Position numbers and translations under genes: made by a program
The notes under the pieces: generated by a model
What the model saw: the letters and a program-made list of their open reading frames with translations, nothing else
The model's database searches: none
Told to the model about the DNA's origin: nothing
In this document: one piece after another, positions 1 to 9,108 of the stretch
Layout of the letters: each line of letters begins with the position of its first letter
Numbering within the stretch: position 1 is the first letter of the stretch
From: Streptomyces sp. P3
GTDB lineage: Bacteria; Actinomycetota; Actinomycetes; Streptomycetales; Streptomycetaceae
Length of the DNA: 64,000 bases
Assembly (NCBI GenBank): GCA_016893485.2
Contig: JAFEKX020000001.1
Location: 8,449,501-8,513,500 of the forward strand
Reading direction: 5' to 3'

Positions 1-861
1 ACAGGCCGACGATCTCCCGGGCCGGACCTCCAGGCTGATGTCACGGTGCCCGCCGACCGTGGACACCCTGTCCAGTACGAGAGTTGGGGTGGCCGTGCGG
101 TCCACCGTGCGGGGGCGCATCTCCGTCGCCGCGTGGGCGCGGCCGACCATCAGGCCCACGATGTCGTCGTGGGTGTGGTCGGCCAAGGGGACGACTCCAG
201 TACCGACCTGCCGTCGCGCAGCACGGTGACGGTGTCGCAGACCGCGAAGACCTCCTCCAGCTTGTGGCTGACGAAGACGACACAGGCGCCGCGGGCGGCC
301 AGGCGGCGGATCACCTCGAAGAGGCGTTCCGTCTCCTGCGGAGAGAGGGAGGCGGTGGGTTCGTCGAGCAGGAGGACCCGGCTCTCGGTGTAGAGGGCCT
401 TGGCGATCTCCACCAACTGCTGCTGCGCTACGGAGAGTTCACGTACCGGCTGCTGCGGGTCGAGGTCGACGCCGAGTTCCGCGAGGCAGGCGACGGCCGG
501 TGCGGTCATGGCCTCGCGGTCGACCAGGCCGCGGTGCGAGGGCGGGTTCTGCAGGGTGATGTTCTCCGCCACCGAGAAGCCCGGGATCAGGTTGCGTTCC
601 TGGTGGACGACGCCGATACCGGCGCGGGTGGCCTCCAACGGCGAGCGGAGCTGGACCAGTTGGCCGTCCCGGGTGAGGCTGCCGCCGTCGGGGAGTGGAC
701 GCCGGTGAGGACCTTGATGAGGGTCGACTTGCCGGCGCCGTTCTCGCCGAGCAGCGCGTGCACGGACCCGGCGGTCAGCCGCAGCCCCACGCCGTCCAGC
801 GCCCGCACCCCGGGAAGACCTTGACGAGCGCGTGGCATTCGAGGAGCACCGTGCCGCTCAC
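1..861 (-). CDS. Sugar ABC importer ATPase (RbsA/MglA-like), 3' end off window
   Basis: ATP-hydrolysing subunit of a CUT2-type (ribose/galactose-like) sugar importer, acting at the inner membrane face. Only the first of the usual two ABC cassettes is in the window; the rest lies left of position 1. From a GTG at 861 I see Walker A GENGAGKST near residue 40, a signature-like stretch with RELSVAQQQ, Walker B LLLDEPTASLS and the switch-histidine segment FVSHKLEEV. Frame breaks near 815, 690 and 190 are each repaired by one extra C/G in a short run, so I read one gene with sequencing indels. The GTG overlaps the upstream permease stop (GTGA), which implies translational coupling. The sugar cannot be told from the sequence. 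Confidence 0.88.
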
Positions 862-1899
862 TGGGCACCTCCGGTCTGCGACAGGACGGCGCCGTCGGTC
901 GTCCCGGACTTCTCCAGGCGGGTCTGGTGCAGCCGGCCACCGGCGACCGTGCCGAGCACGACCAGGCCGATCAGCAGGTTCACCCAGCTCGGGTCCAGCG
1001 AGAACTGCGCCCGAGCCGCGTCGATCAGCCGGGTCACGAAGGCAGCAAGTACCGTGCCCAGTACGGCGATCGAACCCCGGTGAGCGCCACGCCCCCGATG
1101 ATCGGCGCGGCGAAGCTCGGCAGCAGCCAGTCGCCGCCGACGCTGCGGTTGACGCCGGGCAGCGAGGCCGTGGCGGTCACCGCGGCCACGCCGATCAGCA
1201 GCCCCGACAGGGTGTGCGCGGCGACGATCTGCCGGTCGGTGGAGATGCCGGACAGCCGGGCCGCGAGCGGGTTGCCGCCCGCAGCGAGGAGCCGCCGGCC
1301 CGCGACCGTGCGGTACATGAACGCCGCCAGCAGCGCCGCCGCGACGAGCGCGGTGACGAAGACCAGGGGATGTTCAGCGGCGCCGCCGTGCCGAAGTCGC
1401 GCAGCGTGCGCGAGTAGCCGTCGACGGTACGGGTGCCGGTGAGCCGGTACTGCGCGCCCAGGAGAATCGTCATCGTCGCGAGGGTGACGATGAACCCGTT
1501 GATCTGCGTCGCCACGATGGCGACACCGGTCGCCAGCCCGATGGCCGTCGCCGTCAACAGGCCCACGATCACGGCGAGTCCGGCGGGCATCCCGTGATCG
1601 GCCATGAGGACGCCCATCAGACAGGCGGTGAAACCGCCCAACGCGCCGACGGCCAGGTTGAGTTGACCCACGCACAGCGCCACCATCTGGGCCAGCCCGA
1701 TGAGAATGGGCGTGGCCAGGTACTGGAGGAAGACCCGCACCGAGGGCCCCTCGACGAACGAGCCCGACGAGGCGATGCCCAGCGCCACGTACCCCGCCAC
1801 CACCACGCACAGCAGCAGCGCCGCCGTGGAACGGGAGAACCGGCGCAGCGCCTCGCCGCCCCAACTCCCTTGACTCAGCCTCACGTTCAAGCGGTTCAT
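858..1899 (-). CDS. Sugar ABC importer permease (RbsC-like)
   Basis: Integral membrane permease of the CUT2 sugar importer. The corrected protein is about 347 residues with 8 to 10 hydrophobic segments. It has the family motifs GQLNLAVGALGGF (compare GxIDLSVG in RbsC) near residue 80 and the cytoplasmic EAA-like segment AAGGNPLAARLSGI near residue 215. ATG at 1899 overlaps the stop of the second permease gene (ATGA), and its own stop overlaps the ATPase start. Frame breaks near 1375 and 1080 are each fixed by one G/C. The N-terminus begins MNRLNVRLSQ before the first membrane segment. Confidence 0.88.
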
Positions 1900-2957
1900 G
1901 TCGAACGCACCACCTTGCGATAGGACACCACGGCGCGGATCCGGTCGGCCGACAGGGCCAGCAGGAGGACACAGCCGAGATAGATGTTCAGGCTCTCCAG
2001 ACCCACCCCGAGCAGGTCGAGACCCTTGCGGATCACGCCGACCAGGGCGGTGCCGAGCAGCGTGCCCAGCACGGACACCACCCCGCCGGTGAGCAGGGTG
2101 CCGCCAAGTACCGCGCCCAGAAAGGACGGCAGCATGAAGTCGTCGCCGATGGAGGCACGGAACGTACCCGTGCCCGCCGCCGCCATGAACCCGGCGAGCG
2201 CCGCGAGCAGCCCCGACAGGGTGTGCGCGAGCAGGACCCGGCGCCCGGTGGGAATGCCGGACAGCTCCGCGGCGGCCGGGTTCGCGCCGGTGAGCAGCAG
2301 CTCCCGGCCGATGCGCGTACAGCCGTAGAGGAAGCCGAGGGCGAGCATCGCCAGGACGGTGAACTGGGCTATCTGCGGGACGGCAGGGGAGCCGCAGACG
2401 GGGCCCGCGCAGATGTCGGCGAGGGAGTAGGAGCGCAGTTGGTCGATTCCGGTCGGGTGGGTGGTGAAGGCGGCGTCGTCGGTGAGGGCCGAGTAGAGGA
2501 GGGAGACCAGGCCAAGGAGGGCGAAGTCCATGGCCAGGGTGACGACGAAGGAGCTGACTCCGGTACGGGCGATGAGCCAGCCGGTGACCGCGCCGATCGC
2601 CGCCCCGGCGGCCAGGCACATCAGCAGCCCGACCTGCATGGGGACGCCGAGACGGTCGTAGCCGAGGCCCGCGAACATCGCGCCGAAGGCGGCCATGCGC
2701 CCGACCGCGAGGTTCATGTGGCCCACGGACAGGGCGACCATCTGCGCGAGGGCGACGACGGTGAGGGTGGCGACGTCGCGGAGGAGCGGGAAGAGCACCA
2801 ACTGCTGGTCCAGGAAGGCCGGTCGGAGCACGCCGAACAGCACGCCGAGCGCGATGACCAGGACCAGCAGGCCGAGTCGCTGGTTGACCCAGAACGGCAT
2901 GCGGTGGCTCGCCGTCCTCTCCTCCGGGACGGTGTCGGGTGGGCTGACGGTCGTCAT
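1896..2957 (-). CDS. Sugar ABC importer permease (RbsC-like), second subunit
   Basis: Second permease of the same CUT2 importer, 353 residues and intact. It has a hydrophilic N-terminal 25 residues, then about nine membrane segments, with the signature SVGHMNLAVGRMAAFGAMFA near residue 80 and the EAA-like segment LTGANPAAAELSGI near residue 230. The two permeases are clearly diverged, so the transporter is probably a heterodimer. The ATG overlaps the dehydratase stop (ATGA) and the TGA overlaps the next permease start, so dehydratase, both permeases and ATPase form one tightly coupled unit. Confidence 0.92.
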   Translation of the reverse strand: MTTVSPPDTVPEERTASHRMPFWVNQRLGLLVLVIALGVLFGVLRPAFLDQQLVLFPLLRDVATLTVVALAQMVALSVGHMNLAVGRMAAFGAMFAGLGYDRLGVPMQVGLLMCLAAGAAIGAVTGWLIARTGVSSFVVTLAMDFALLGLVSLLYSALTDDAAFTTHPTGIDQLRSYSLADICAGPVCGSPAVPQIAQFTVLAMLALGFLYGCTRIGRELLLTGANPAAAELSGIPTGRRVLLAHTLSGLLAALAGFMAAAGTGTFRASIGDDFMLPSFLGAVLGGTLLTGGVVSVLGTLLGTALVGVIRKGLDLLGVGLESLNIYLGCVLLLALSADRIRAVVSYRKVVRST

Positions 2958-4048
2958 GCCACCCTCCGGTCGTCCAGCGCGTCCGGGTCCCAGTCGATGC
3001 CGATGCCCGGGACGTCGGGGGCTACGGCCTTCCCGTCGCGGATGGTCAGCTCGCTGCGGGTGACCGCCCTCAACTGCGGTATGTACTCGACGTATTGGCC
3101 GTTCGGTACGGCGGCGGCGAGACTCACGTGCAGTTCCATCAGGAAGTGCGGGCAGACCATGACGTTGTGGCTCTCCGCCAGGTGCGCGACCTTCAGCCAC
3201 GGCGTGATGCCACCGATCCGCGCGGCGTCGACCTGCACGACGGACGCGGCACCGGCCGCCAGATAACTGCGGAACTGCATCAGCGAGTACATCGACTCGC
3301 CCACGGCGACCGGGATACGGGTCGCCGCCGCGAGCCGCGCGTGTCCGCTGATGTCGTCGGCGGGCAGCGGCTCCTCCAGCCAGTACGGGTCGTACGGCTC
3401 CAGCGCCGCCGCGAGTCGCAGGACGGAGGACGCCGTCTGGGACTGGTTGGCGTCGGTCATGATGTGCAGGGAGGGGCCGACGGCCTCGCGTACGGCGCGC
3501 AGGCGTTCCGCGTCCTCGGCGGGGTGCGGGCGGCCCACCTTGATCTTGACGCCCGCCCAGCCCAACTCCTGGGCGCGCAGGGCGCTTTTGACCAGTTCCT
3601 CGGCGCTGAGATGGAGCCAGCCACCCTCCGTGTCGTAGACCGGCACCTCCTGCCGGTGACCGCCGGCCAGCCGCCACAGGGGTTCGCCCGCGCGCTTGCA
3701 CCGTACGTCCCACAGGGCGGTGTCCACGGCGGCTAGGGCGAGCGAGGTGATGGCTCCGGTGGTGGTCGCCCGGGTCAGCGCGAACAGCCGCTGCCAGAGC
3801 GCCTCGACGACGCGGGCGTCCTGTCCGACGAGCGCGGGCAGTAAGTGGTCGCGCAGCAGGGCGAGTACGGAGCTGCCGCCGGTGCCGATCGTGTACGCGT
3901 AGCCGGTTCCCGTGCCGCCGTCCGCCGTCTCCAGGTCGACCAGCACCGTCTCCTGTTTCACGAACGACTGCACCGCGTCGGTACGGTCCTGCTCGACGGC
4001 GATGTCGACCAGCCTCGCGGTCGCGGCCGTGATGATGCTGCTGCTCAT
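2954..4048 (-). CDS. Enolase-superfamily acid-sugar dehydratase (mandelate racemase subgroup)
   Basis: Cytoplasmic Mg-dependent enzyme of the mandelate racemase/muconate lactonising group, 364 residues, the family's usual length. The KxK catalytic motif is seen in GVKIKVG (near residue 165). Metal ligands are the Asp in TDANQ, the Glu in WLEEPLP and the Glu in AVGES; the His acid/base is in CPHFLMELH. The stretch ARIGGITPWLKVA followed by the HFLMELH segment most resembles L-talarate/galactarate dehydratases. From the family, dehydration of an aldonic or aldaric acid to a 2-keto-3-deoxy acid is likely; the substrate is inferred only. Sitting between the binding-protein gene and the permease genes, it suggests the imported ligand is its substrate or precursor. 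Confidence 0.87.
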   Translation of the reverse strand: MSSSIITAATARLVDIAVEQDRTDAVQSFVKQETVLVDLETADGGTGTGYAYTIGTGGSSVLALLRDHLLPALVGQDARVVEALWQRLFALTRATTTGAITSLALAAVDTALWDVRCKRAGEPLWRLAGGHRQEVPVYDTEGGWLHLSAEELVKSALRAQELGWAGVKIKVGRPHPAEDAERLRAVREAVGPSLHIMTDANQSQTASSVLRLAAALEPYDPYWLEEPLPADDISGHARLAAATRIPVAVGESMYSLMQFRSYLAAGAASVVQVDAARIGGITPWLKVAHLAESHNVMVCPHFLMELHVSLAAAVPNGQYVEYIPQLRAVTRSELTIRDGKAVAPDVPGIGIDWDPDALDDRRVA

Positions 4049-4199
4049 TCAGCAAATCCGGTTTCTGTCGGGGGCGTTGGAGGTCGGCGGTGGGGGGCGT
4101 CGGTGCCGGTGGTGCGTCAGCGATGCTTGGCCGTCGGCGGCGGTGGTTCGTGGACGGCGCTCGGCCGTCGCGGTGGTCGGGCGTCGGGGTGGTCGGGCG

Positions 4200-5291
4200 T
4201 CAGCCGCAGGAGAGGATCTTGTCGGTGAACTGCTGCTTCAGCTGGGCGGTCTTCGCCTGCCGTGCCTTGTCGTAGCCGGAGACGTTCGCCTTGGTCACGA
4301 CGAACGAACCCGAGTCGACCTCCACACCAGGCGAGCGCACCGTGCACTGCTTCGTCTGGAGCAGCGCCAGCGCCCAGATCCCGATCTCGGCCTGGCCGAC
4401 CGGGTTCTGGACCACGGTGGCGGTCACCGAGCCCTGCCTGATGCCGCTGAGGATCTTGGCGTCGTCGTCGATGGCGATGACCTTCGCCTTGGACCCGGAC
4501 GACTTGACGACGTCGGCCGCGGCGACGGCCGGGTTGTAGGCGGTCGCGACGATGCCCGTGATCTGACTGCCCTTCGCCGCCATCAGGTCGGACACCGCCT
4601 TCTGCGCGGTCTGCAGGTCCGTGTCGATGTCGGTGATGGTCTGGAGCAGCTTGACCTTGCCGCCGGACTCCCGCACGGCCTGGGCGACGCCCTTGATCCT
4701 CAACTGGGTATTTGCGTCGACGTTGTTGCCGGTGAGGTGGACCAGGGTGCCCTTGCCGCCCATGGCGTCGATCGCGGCCTTCGCGGCTTTGTACGCGGCG
4801 AGTTGGACGTCCGTGGAGAGGCAGAAGTCGGCCTCGTCCTTGTCGCCCGCGGGGCACGAACCCAGCGAAGCCACCGGGAAACCCTGCGACTTGAGGTCCG
4901 CGAAGGTCGAGTTGATGTCGGTGGGGGAGACGCCGAACACCCCGAACGCGTTGTAGCCGCGCGCCGCGAGCGTCGACAGCAGGTTGTTCTGCTTCTGCTG
5001 GTCCCACTGCGCCGTCTCGTCGAAGGCGACGTCCCCGAGACCGTACGTCTTCTTCGCGGCGGCGCCCGCGGTCTTCCAGGGCTGGAAGTACGGGTGCGCG
5101 CCGCCCGGCACGAGAGCGACCTTGGTCTTCGAACCGTCCACGAGGTCGGCACCCGCACCCGTGCGCCCGGCCGGCGCGGCCTGACTGCCGGCCTGCGCAC
5201 CGGAGTTCCGGTAGGTGCAGGCCGCGGTTCCCGAGGCCAGCAACACGGCCGCGACAACTCCGGGCAGGACAGATCTGGTTGGGAAGCGCAT
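4200..5291 (-). CDS. Sugar-binding lipoprotein of the ABC importer
   Basis: Extracellular substrate-binding lipoprotein, 363 residues, Peripla_BP_4 type (RbsB/TorT-like). The start is the ATG at 5291 (MRFPTR). A basic-hydrophobic signal peptide ends in LLASGTAAC, a lipobox whose Cys would be lipidated. The mature part has the periplasmic-binding fold pattern, for example ITGIVATAYNPAVAAADV and KVIAIDDDAKIL for the hinge-proximal strands. An in-frame upstream ATG would add 26 hydrophilic residues ahead of the signal peptide and is unlikely. It is the first gene of the leftward importer operon; a 151-base GC-rich spacer (4049-4199) separates it from the dehydratase gene, allowing higher expression of the binding protein. 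Confidence 0.9.
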   Translation of the reverse strand: MRFPTRSVLPGVVAAVLLASGTAACTYRNSGAQAGSQAAPAGRTGAGADLVDGSKTKVALVPGGAHPYFQPWKTAGAAAKKTYGLGDVAFDETAQWDQQKQNNLLSTLAARGYNAFGVFGVSPTDINSTFADLKSQGFPVASLGSCPAGDKDEADFCLSTDVQLAAYKAAKAAIDAMGGKGTLVHLTGNNVDANTQLRIKGVAQAVRESGGKVKLLQTITDIDTDLQTAQKAVSDLMAAKGSQITGIVATAYNPAVAAADVVKSSGSKAKVIAIDDDAKILSGIRQGSVTATVVQNPVGQAEIGIWALALLQTKQCTVRSPGVEVDSGSFVVTKANVSGYDKARQAKTAQLKQQFTDKILSCG

Positions 5292-5318
5292 GACCCACCC
5301 CTGCGGATTCACATCGGA

Positions 5319-5474
5319 ATCAGATAGGAAATCGATGCGGCGATCGTGGGGAGGAATGGGGTGCGTCAAGGGGTGTGGCGTGAACGGGTGCGGTGGGAGC
5401 GCGTTATGTGTGCCTGTGGGTGATGTTGCCGTGTCTCGCGGGCACTTCGGCTGGGTGCTGGATCATATAGGAAA
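5319..5474. promoter_or_regulatory. Pair of ATCAnATAGGAAA elements in the operon leader
   Basis: ATCAGATAGGAAA (5319-5331) and ATCATATAGGAAA (5462-5474) match in 12 of 13 bases and stand 143 bases apart. One overlaps the predicted -10 and one lies just before the binding-protein ribosome site. The AT-rich repeat in a GC-rich setting suggests paired operator sites for a sugar-responsive repressor. That role is inferred; no regulator gene is adjacent. Confidence 0.4.
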
Positions 5475-5490
5475 CGGCCCCGAGTGTCGG
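5462..5490 (-). promoter_or_regulatory. Predicted promoter of the sugar-import operon
   Basis: On the minus strand a -35 CCGACA (5485-5490) and a -10 TATGAT (5462-5467) are separated by 17 bases, close to the housekeeping consensus in an otherwise GC-rich region. It lies about 170 bases before the binding-lipoprotein start, leaving a long 5' leader. The -10 is inside one copy of a repeated element described in the next entry. Confidence 0.55.
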
Positions 5491-5583
5491 ATTGGCGGAG
5501 ACGAGGCACGAGCCGGGTGCGCGACCTGATCCGCGGCTTGCAGCGAGCCCCTGCCGGGTGGTTGTGACCGTCGACGTCAGCTC

Positions 5584-5644
5584 AGGCTGCGGCGGGCTGC
5601 GGCGGGCTGCGGCGGGCTGCGGCGGGCGGTGGCGGGCGGTGGCG
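5584..5644. repeat. Tandem 10-bp GC repeat
   Basis: GGCTGCGGCG is repeated four times and followed by two variant GGCGGTGGCG units. It lies in the roughly 370-base stretch 5491-5859, in which I see no supportable gene. It may be a slippage product. Confidence 0.8.
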
Positions 5645-5859
5645 AGGAACTCCGCTGTGACGGGTTCGAGGTGGTCGGCCAGGCTGTCCCCGGCGCCTCC
5701 AGCGTGAACCGGACGAACTGCAGCACGGTCCTGATCTGCTCCGCGCGCCGTTCCTCAACCAGCGCCCCGGCCCGTCATTGTTCCTCGGCCCGGTCGGCCG
5801 CTCGTTGTGTCGGGCGTTGGATCAGAGTCCGTTCGGAGACCCCAACTGCCGCGGAGGGG

Positions 5860-6673
5860 CTAGCGCTTGAGGGCAACGCCGCCGTACTGGTGGACCTCTG
5901 CCGGTAGGCCCCACGCGTTGTCGTCGGGGCGCCAGCGGGAGCAGGAGGTCACGCCCGGGGGAGGAGTTCCAGGTTCTCGAAGAAGCCTGCGATCTGGTCG
6001 GGGGTGCGGAGGATGTACGGGATCGACCCGCCCTCGTTGTACTGGCGGATGGCGTCGACGTAGGCCGGGCTGGTGTCGGTGCTGTCGTACTGGACGAGGT
6101 AGCTGCCGGCGGGGGAGGGCGGCCACGAGGCGGCGTACGATCTCGCGCGCCTCGTCGTAGTCCTCGATGTGGCCCAGGATGCCCATCAGCATGAGGGCGA
6201 TGGGCCGGCCGAAGTCGAGGGTTCCGGCGGCCTCGCGCACGATGGTGTCCGGGTCGCGGAGGTCGGCGTCGACGTAGTGGGTGACGCCCTCCGGGGAGCT
6301 GGTGAGCAGGGCGCGGGCGTGGGCCAGGACGAGCGGGTCGTTGTCGACGTAGACGATGCGGCACTCGGGGGCCACGCGCTGGGCGATCTCATGGGTGTTG
6401 TCCACGCTGGGCAGACCGGTGCCGATGTCCAGGAACTGCCGCACGCCCCCTCGCCGGCCAGGTGACGGACGGCGCGGGCGAGGAAGTAGCGGGCGGCGCG
6501 GGCGCCGGTCTCGATGCCGGGGAAGATCTCGCGGAACGCGTCACCGGCGGTGCGGTCCACCTCGTAGTTGTCCTTGCCGCCGAGCCAGTAGTTCCAGATC
6601 CGGGCGGACTGCGGCACGGTCGTGTCGAACCTGGCGAGCGGGTCCGGCGTGGAGTGGGGGCCTCTTCGGTCAT
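5860..6673 (-). CDS. SAM-dependent methyltransferase, DUF574 (Methyltransf_19) type
   Basis: Member of the large streptomycete family of S-adenosylmethionine-dependent methyltransferases (DUF574), about 270 residues. The start is the ATG at 6673 (MTEEA). Family hallmarks in order: SARIWNYWLGGKDNYEVDR near residue 25, the SAM-binding FLDIGTGLPSVDNTHE near residue 75, VYVDNDPLVLAHARALL, the acidic HYVDADLRDP, and the C-terminal EVHQYGGVALKR. Frame breaks near 6655, 6447, 6125 and 5960 are each repaired by a single base. The substrate of this family is generally unknown. It stands alone, with tandem repeats upstream. Confidence 0.88.
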
Positions 6674-6685
6674 GGACGCTCCTGT

Positions 6686-6784
6686 GCGTGCGTGCGTGCG
6701 TTCGTGCGCGGCGACGGCCACGGAACCGTTGGACTCCGGAACCGTTGGACTCCGGAACCGTGGAGCTTCGGAACCGTCGAACTC
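6686..6784. repeat. TGCG microsatellite and four 16-bp tandem repeats upstream of the methyltransferase
   Basis: A (TGCG)n run at about 6686-6708 is followed by four 16-base units at 6721-6784 (consensus CGGAACCGTTGGACTC; the first two identical, the third and fourth with 2 to 4 changes). They sit 50 to 110 bases before the methyltransferase start, where a promoter and leader are expected, so copy-number changes could alter expression. Nothing else is visible up to 6898. Confidence 0.75.
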
Positions 6785-6898
6785 CGGTCGTGGGCAACCA
6801 CGTTATTACCCCGTGGTTCGGATCATGCGCCTCGTTGGCCCCAACTGTCCTTGTGGGACAGGGTCGTTGGCTTGTTCGCCGCCCCTGGTGACGTGTAA

Positions 6899-8300
6899 TC
6901 AGCCCTCTGACACGTGTCGGGTGAGGAAGCCGATGCAGGCCGCGGCGGCGGCCAGGACGGCCACGCTGGTGAGGGCGGCGGGGAGGGAGTACCAGTCGGC
7001 CATGAAGCCGATGGCGGGCGGGCCGAGGAGCATGCCGCCGTAGCCGAGGGTGGAGGCGATGGCGACGCCGTCGGGGCCCGCGAGGGTGCCGGCGCGTTCG
7101 ACGGCGACGGGGAAGAGGTTGGCGAGGCCGAGCCCGGTGATCACGAAGCCGAGGACGGCGAGCCAGAGGGAGGGCGCGAGGGCGCCGAGCAGCATCCCGG
7201 CTGCGGCGGTCGTGCCGCCGGAGACGAGGGTGCGGGTACGGCCGAGGCGTTCGAGAAGCCGGGTGCCGGAGAGCCGGCCGACGGTCATGGCGAGCGCGAA
7301 GCAGGAGTAGCCGATGGCGGCGGCGCCGGCGGTGGCGTCGAGGTCCTGCTCCAGGTGCAGGGCGCTCCAGTCGGCGAGGGCGCCTTCGCCGAAGGCCGTG
7401 CAGAGGGCGATCAGGCCGAAGGTGAAGACGAGGCCTCGGGTGCGGGTGTTCAGGCGGCGGGGTGGGGGCGGGTCGTTCGGTGAGTGCGAGTGCCTCGGTG
7501 TTTGGTCCGGTGAGCCTGTCGGCGAGGGCTTTGGTGAGTCCTTTGATGAGTCCTTTGGCGAGGCCTCCGGTGAGTCGTCCGGCGAGGGATCCGGTGAGTT
7601 CTCCGGCTCGTGCTGCGGTGAGCCCTTGGGCGAGCCTTTCGGTGAGTGCTTCGGCGAGCCCTGCGGTGAGTCCTTCGGTACGTCGTCGGGGAACGCCGGG
7701 GTTTCTGGCGCAGCAGGCTGCGACCGACCAGCGCGGTGACGAGCAGGCCGATCAGGGTCAGGCCGAACAGGTGCTGGGTCGGGGTGAGGGCGCCCGCGAC
7801 CAGTCCGCCGAGCCCGGCGCCGACCATGCCGCCCAGGCTGAACGCGGCGTGGAAACTCGGCATGATGGGCCGCCGCATGGCCCTGACCAGGTCGACCGCC
7901 GCGCTGTTGAACGCGACGTTGATCCCGCCGTAGGCCGCGCCGAAGACCAGGAGGACGAGGCCGAGGGTGAGCGCGGAGTGGGTGAGCGGGGGAGGGAGAC
8001 GCTCAGGGAGAGCAACACGGCGCAGACCACGGTGACTTGGTGGTTGCCGTAGCGGTGGCAGAGGCGGCCGGTGAGCATCATGGTGATGACCGCGCCGGCG
8101 GAGACACCGAGCAGGGCGAGGCCGAGGGTGCTGGCGGAGGCGCCGGTCTGTTCCTTGATGTCGGGGATGCGGACGACCCACCCGGCGAAGATGAAGCCGT
8201 CCAGGGCGAAGAACGCGGTGAGGGTGATCCGGAGTCGGGTGAGGTCGGTGAGGGCGCCCGGCACGACGTTGTGCGTTCGGGGTTTGTTTATTTGCGGCAC
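6899..8300 (-). CDS. MFS transporter with long Ser-Pro repeat loop
   Basis: Major facilitator superfamily permease (YbjJ/fucose-permease-like). The start is a GTG at 8300 (encoding MPQINK). The N-terminal six-helix half carries the loop 2-3 motif GRLCHRYGNHQ near residue 70 and GGINVAFNSAAVDL near residue 120; the C-terminal half carries GRLSGTRLLERLGR. Frames change near 7990 and 7713, each fixed by one added C. With the second fix the reading continues through about 75 residues of Pro/Ser/Lys/Asp-rich tetrapeptide repeats (SPKG, SPED-like) in the central cytoplasmic loop, then into helix 7. MFS central loops are usually 30 to 60 residues without such repeats. The substrate is unknown. Confidence 0.82.
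7509..7688. repeat. 15 x 12-bp degenerate tandem repeat inside the MFS gene
   Basis: Fifteen 12-base units (consensus GGTGAGTCCTTC on the plus strand) with alternating GGTGAG/GGCGAG starts, so the deeper period is 24 bases. One unit equals four codons, giving Ser-Pro-x-x repeats in the MFS central loop on the minus strand. All three minus frames are open across it, which makes the frame choice depend on the flanking domains. Confidence 0.85.
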
Positions 8301-8368
8301 AAACTCAGGCTAGGGGGTGAGGGGGTGGGGACAAGGGGGAGGGGGCTGACGGGCAGAGGTGGGCTGCC

Positions 8369-8605
8369 GTGGGCGGTCTGGGATCCCGCTCGGCGACTGC
8401 GCTGTCCCGGTCCTTCGGAAACGAGGAGGGTGTGGACGACGGCTGCGCCTTGTTGGTGGGGCGTCATTGCGGACGTTGGGTGGCCATGCTGCGAGCGAGG
8501 GTTGGCGGCCACTGTTCCAAGGCGACTGCAGTTGCTTATCAATGGCTGATCCGGGACTTGACGGAGATGGGCTCGCTGGATGTGAATGTCCAGCTTTCTG
8601 AATGA
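8369..8605 (+). CDS. Small hypothetical ORF
   Basis: A possible 78-residue protein from a GTG at 8369 to a TGA at 8605. The C-terminal third (ATAVAYQWLIRDLTEM then GSLDVNVQLSE) reads like protein. The codons are less GC-biased than in neighbouring core genes, as in the following cupin gene. There is no clear ribosome site and I recognise no family. It may be a fragment of a transferred gene. Confidence 0.3.
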   Translation: MGGLGSRSATALSRSFGNEEGVDDGCALLVGRHCGRWVAMLRARVGGHCSKATAVAYQWLIRDLTEMGSLDVNVQLSE

Positions 8606-8686
8606 GCGCTCCGGAGGATTGCCGGGCCGGACTAAGCGACAGCCCCATGGTTGAGTTGACGGGAAGGTCTGTGAGACGGTCTCGGA

Positions 8687-9108
8687 GTGAAAAATCAGAG
8701 CTTCTCGGCTGTCGAATTGCACGACTCTGGTGATGCTCGCGGCAGCAGCTTCAGTGTTCCGGCGGAGTTGTTCGCCGGAGGGTTTCCGGTGGCAGACATG
8801 CACATCGCCACCATCGAGCCCGGCGCCGTGCGTGGGAACCACTTCCACGCCGCAAGGCGTGAACTGTTGGTTGTCATGGCTGGCGACCGCTGGTCGTTGC
8901 ATTGGGACGAGGGTGCGGGTACGCCAGTCCAGCAGCGCAGTTTCAACGGGCCTGAGCTGTCCTGGTGACAGTGCCGATCGGTATGTCGCATGCGATCCGC
9001 AACGACGGTGCGGTCGCCATGAGGATGCTGGGGTTGACCGACGGTCCCTATGACGCCGACAACCCTGATGCCTATTCGCGAACGGTGGTACAGGTCCAGA
9101 CCCCGTAA
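8687..9108 (+). CDS. Cupin-domain protein
   Basis: Single-domain cupin of about 141 residues from a GTG at 8687. Once one frame break near 8958 is repaired, both cupin motifs are textbook: motif 1 GNHFHAARRELLVVMAG (two His and the Glu as metal ligands) and motif 2 with PIGMSHAIRN (third His). The protein is probably a small metal-binding enzyme or sensor; cupins of this size include sugar-nucleotide epimerase relatives. It precedes, on the opposite strand, the STAND NTPase gene, and shares that region's weaker codon bias. The segment 9109-9480 between them contains no gene I can support. Confidence 0.75.

Noticed and set aside
6721..7688. Repeat arrays considered as CRISPR
   Set aside because: The 16-base and 12-base units are directly adjacent without spacers, degenerate, and one array is coding. 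No cas genes are present.
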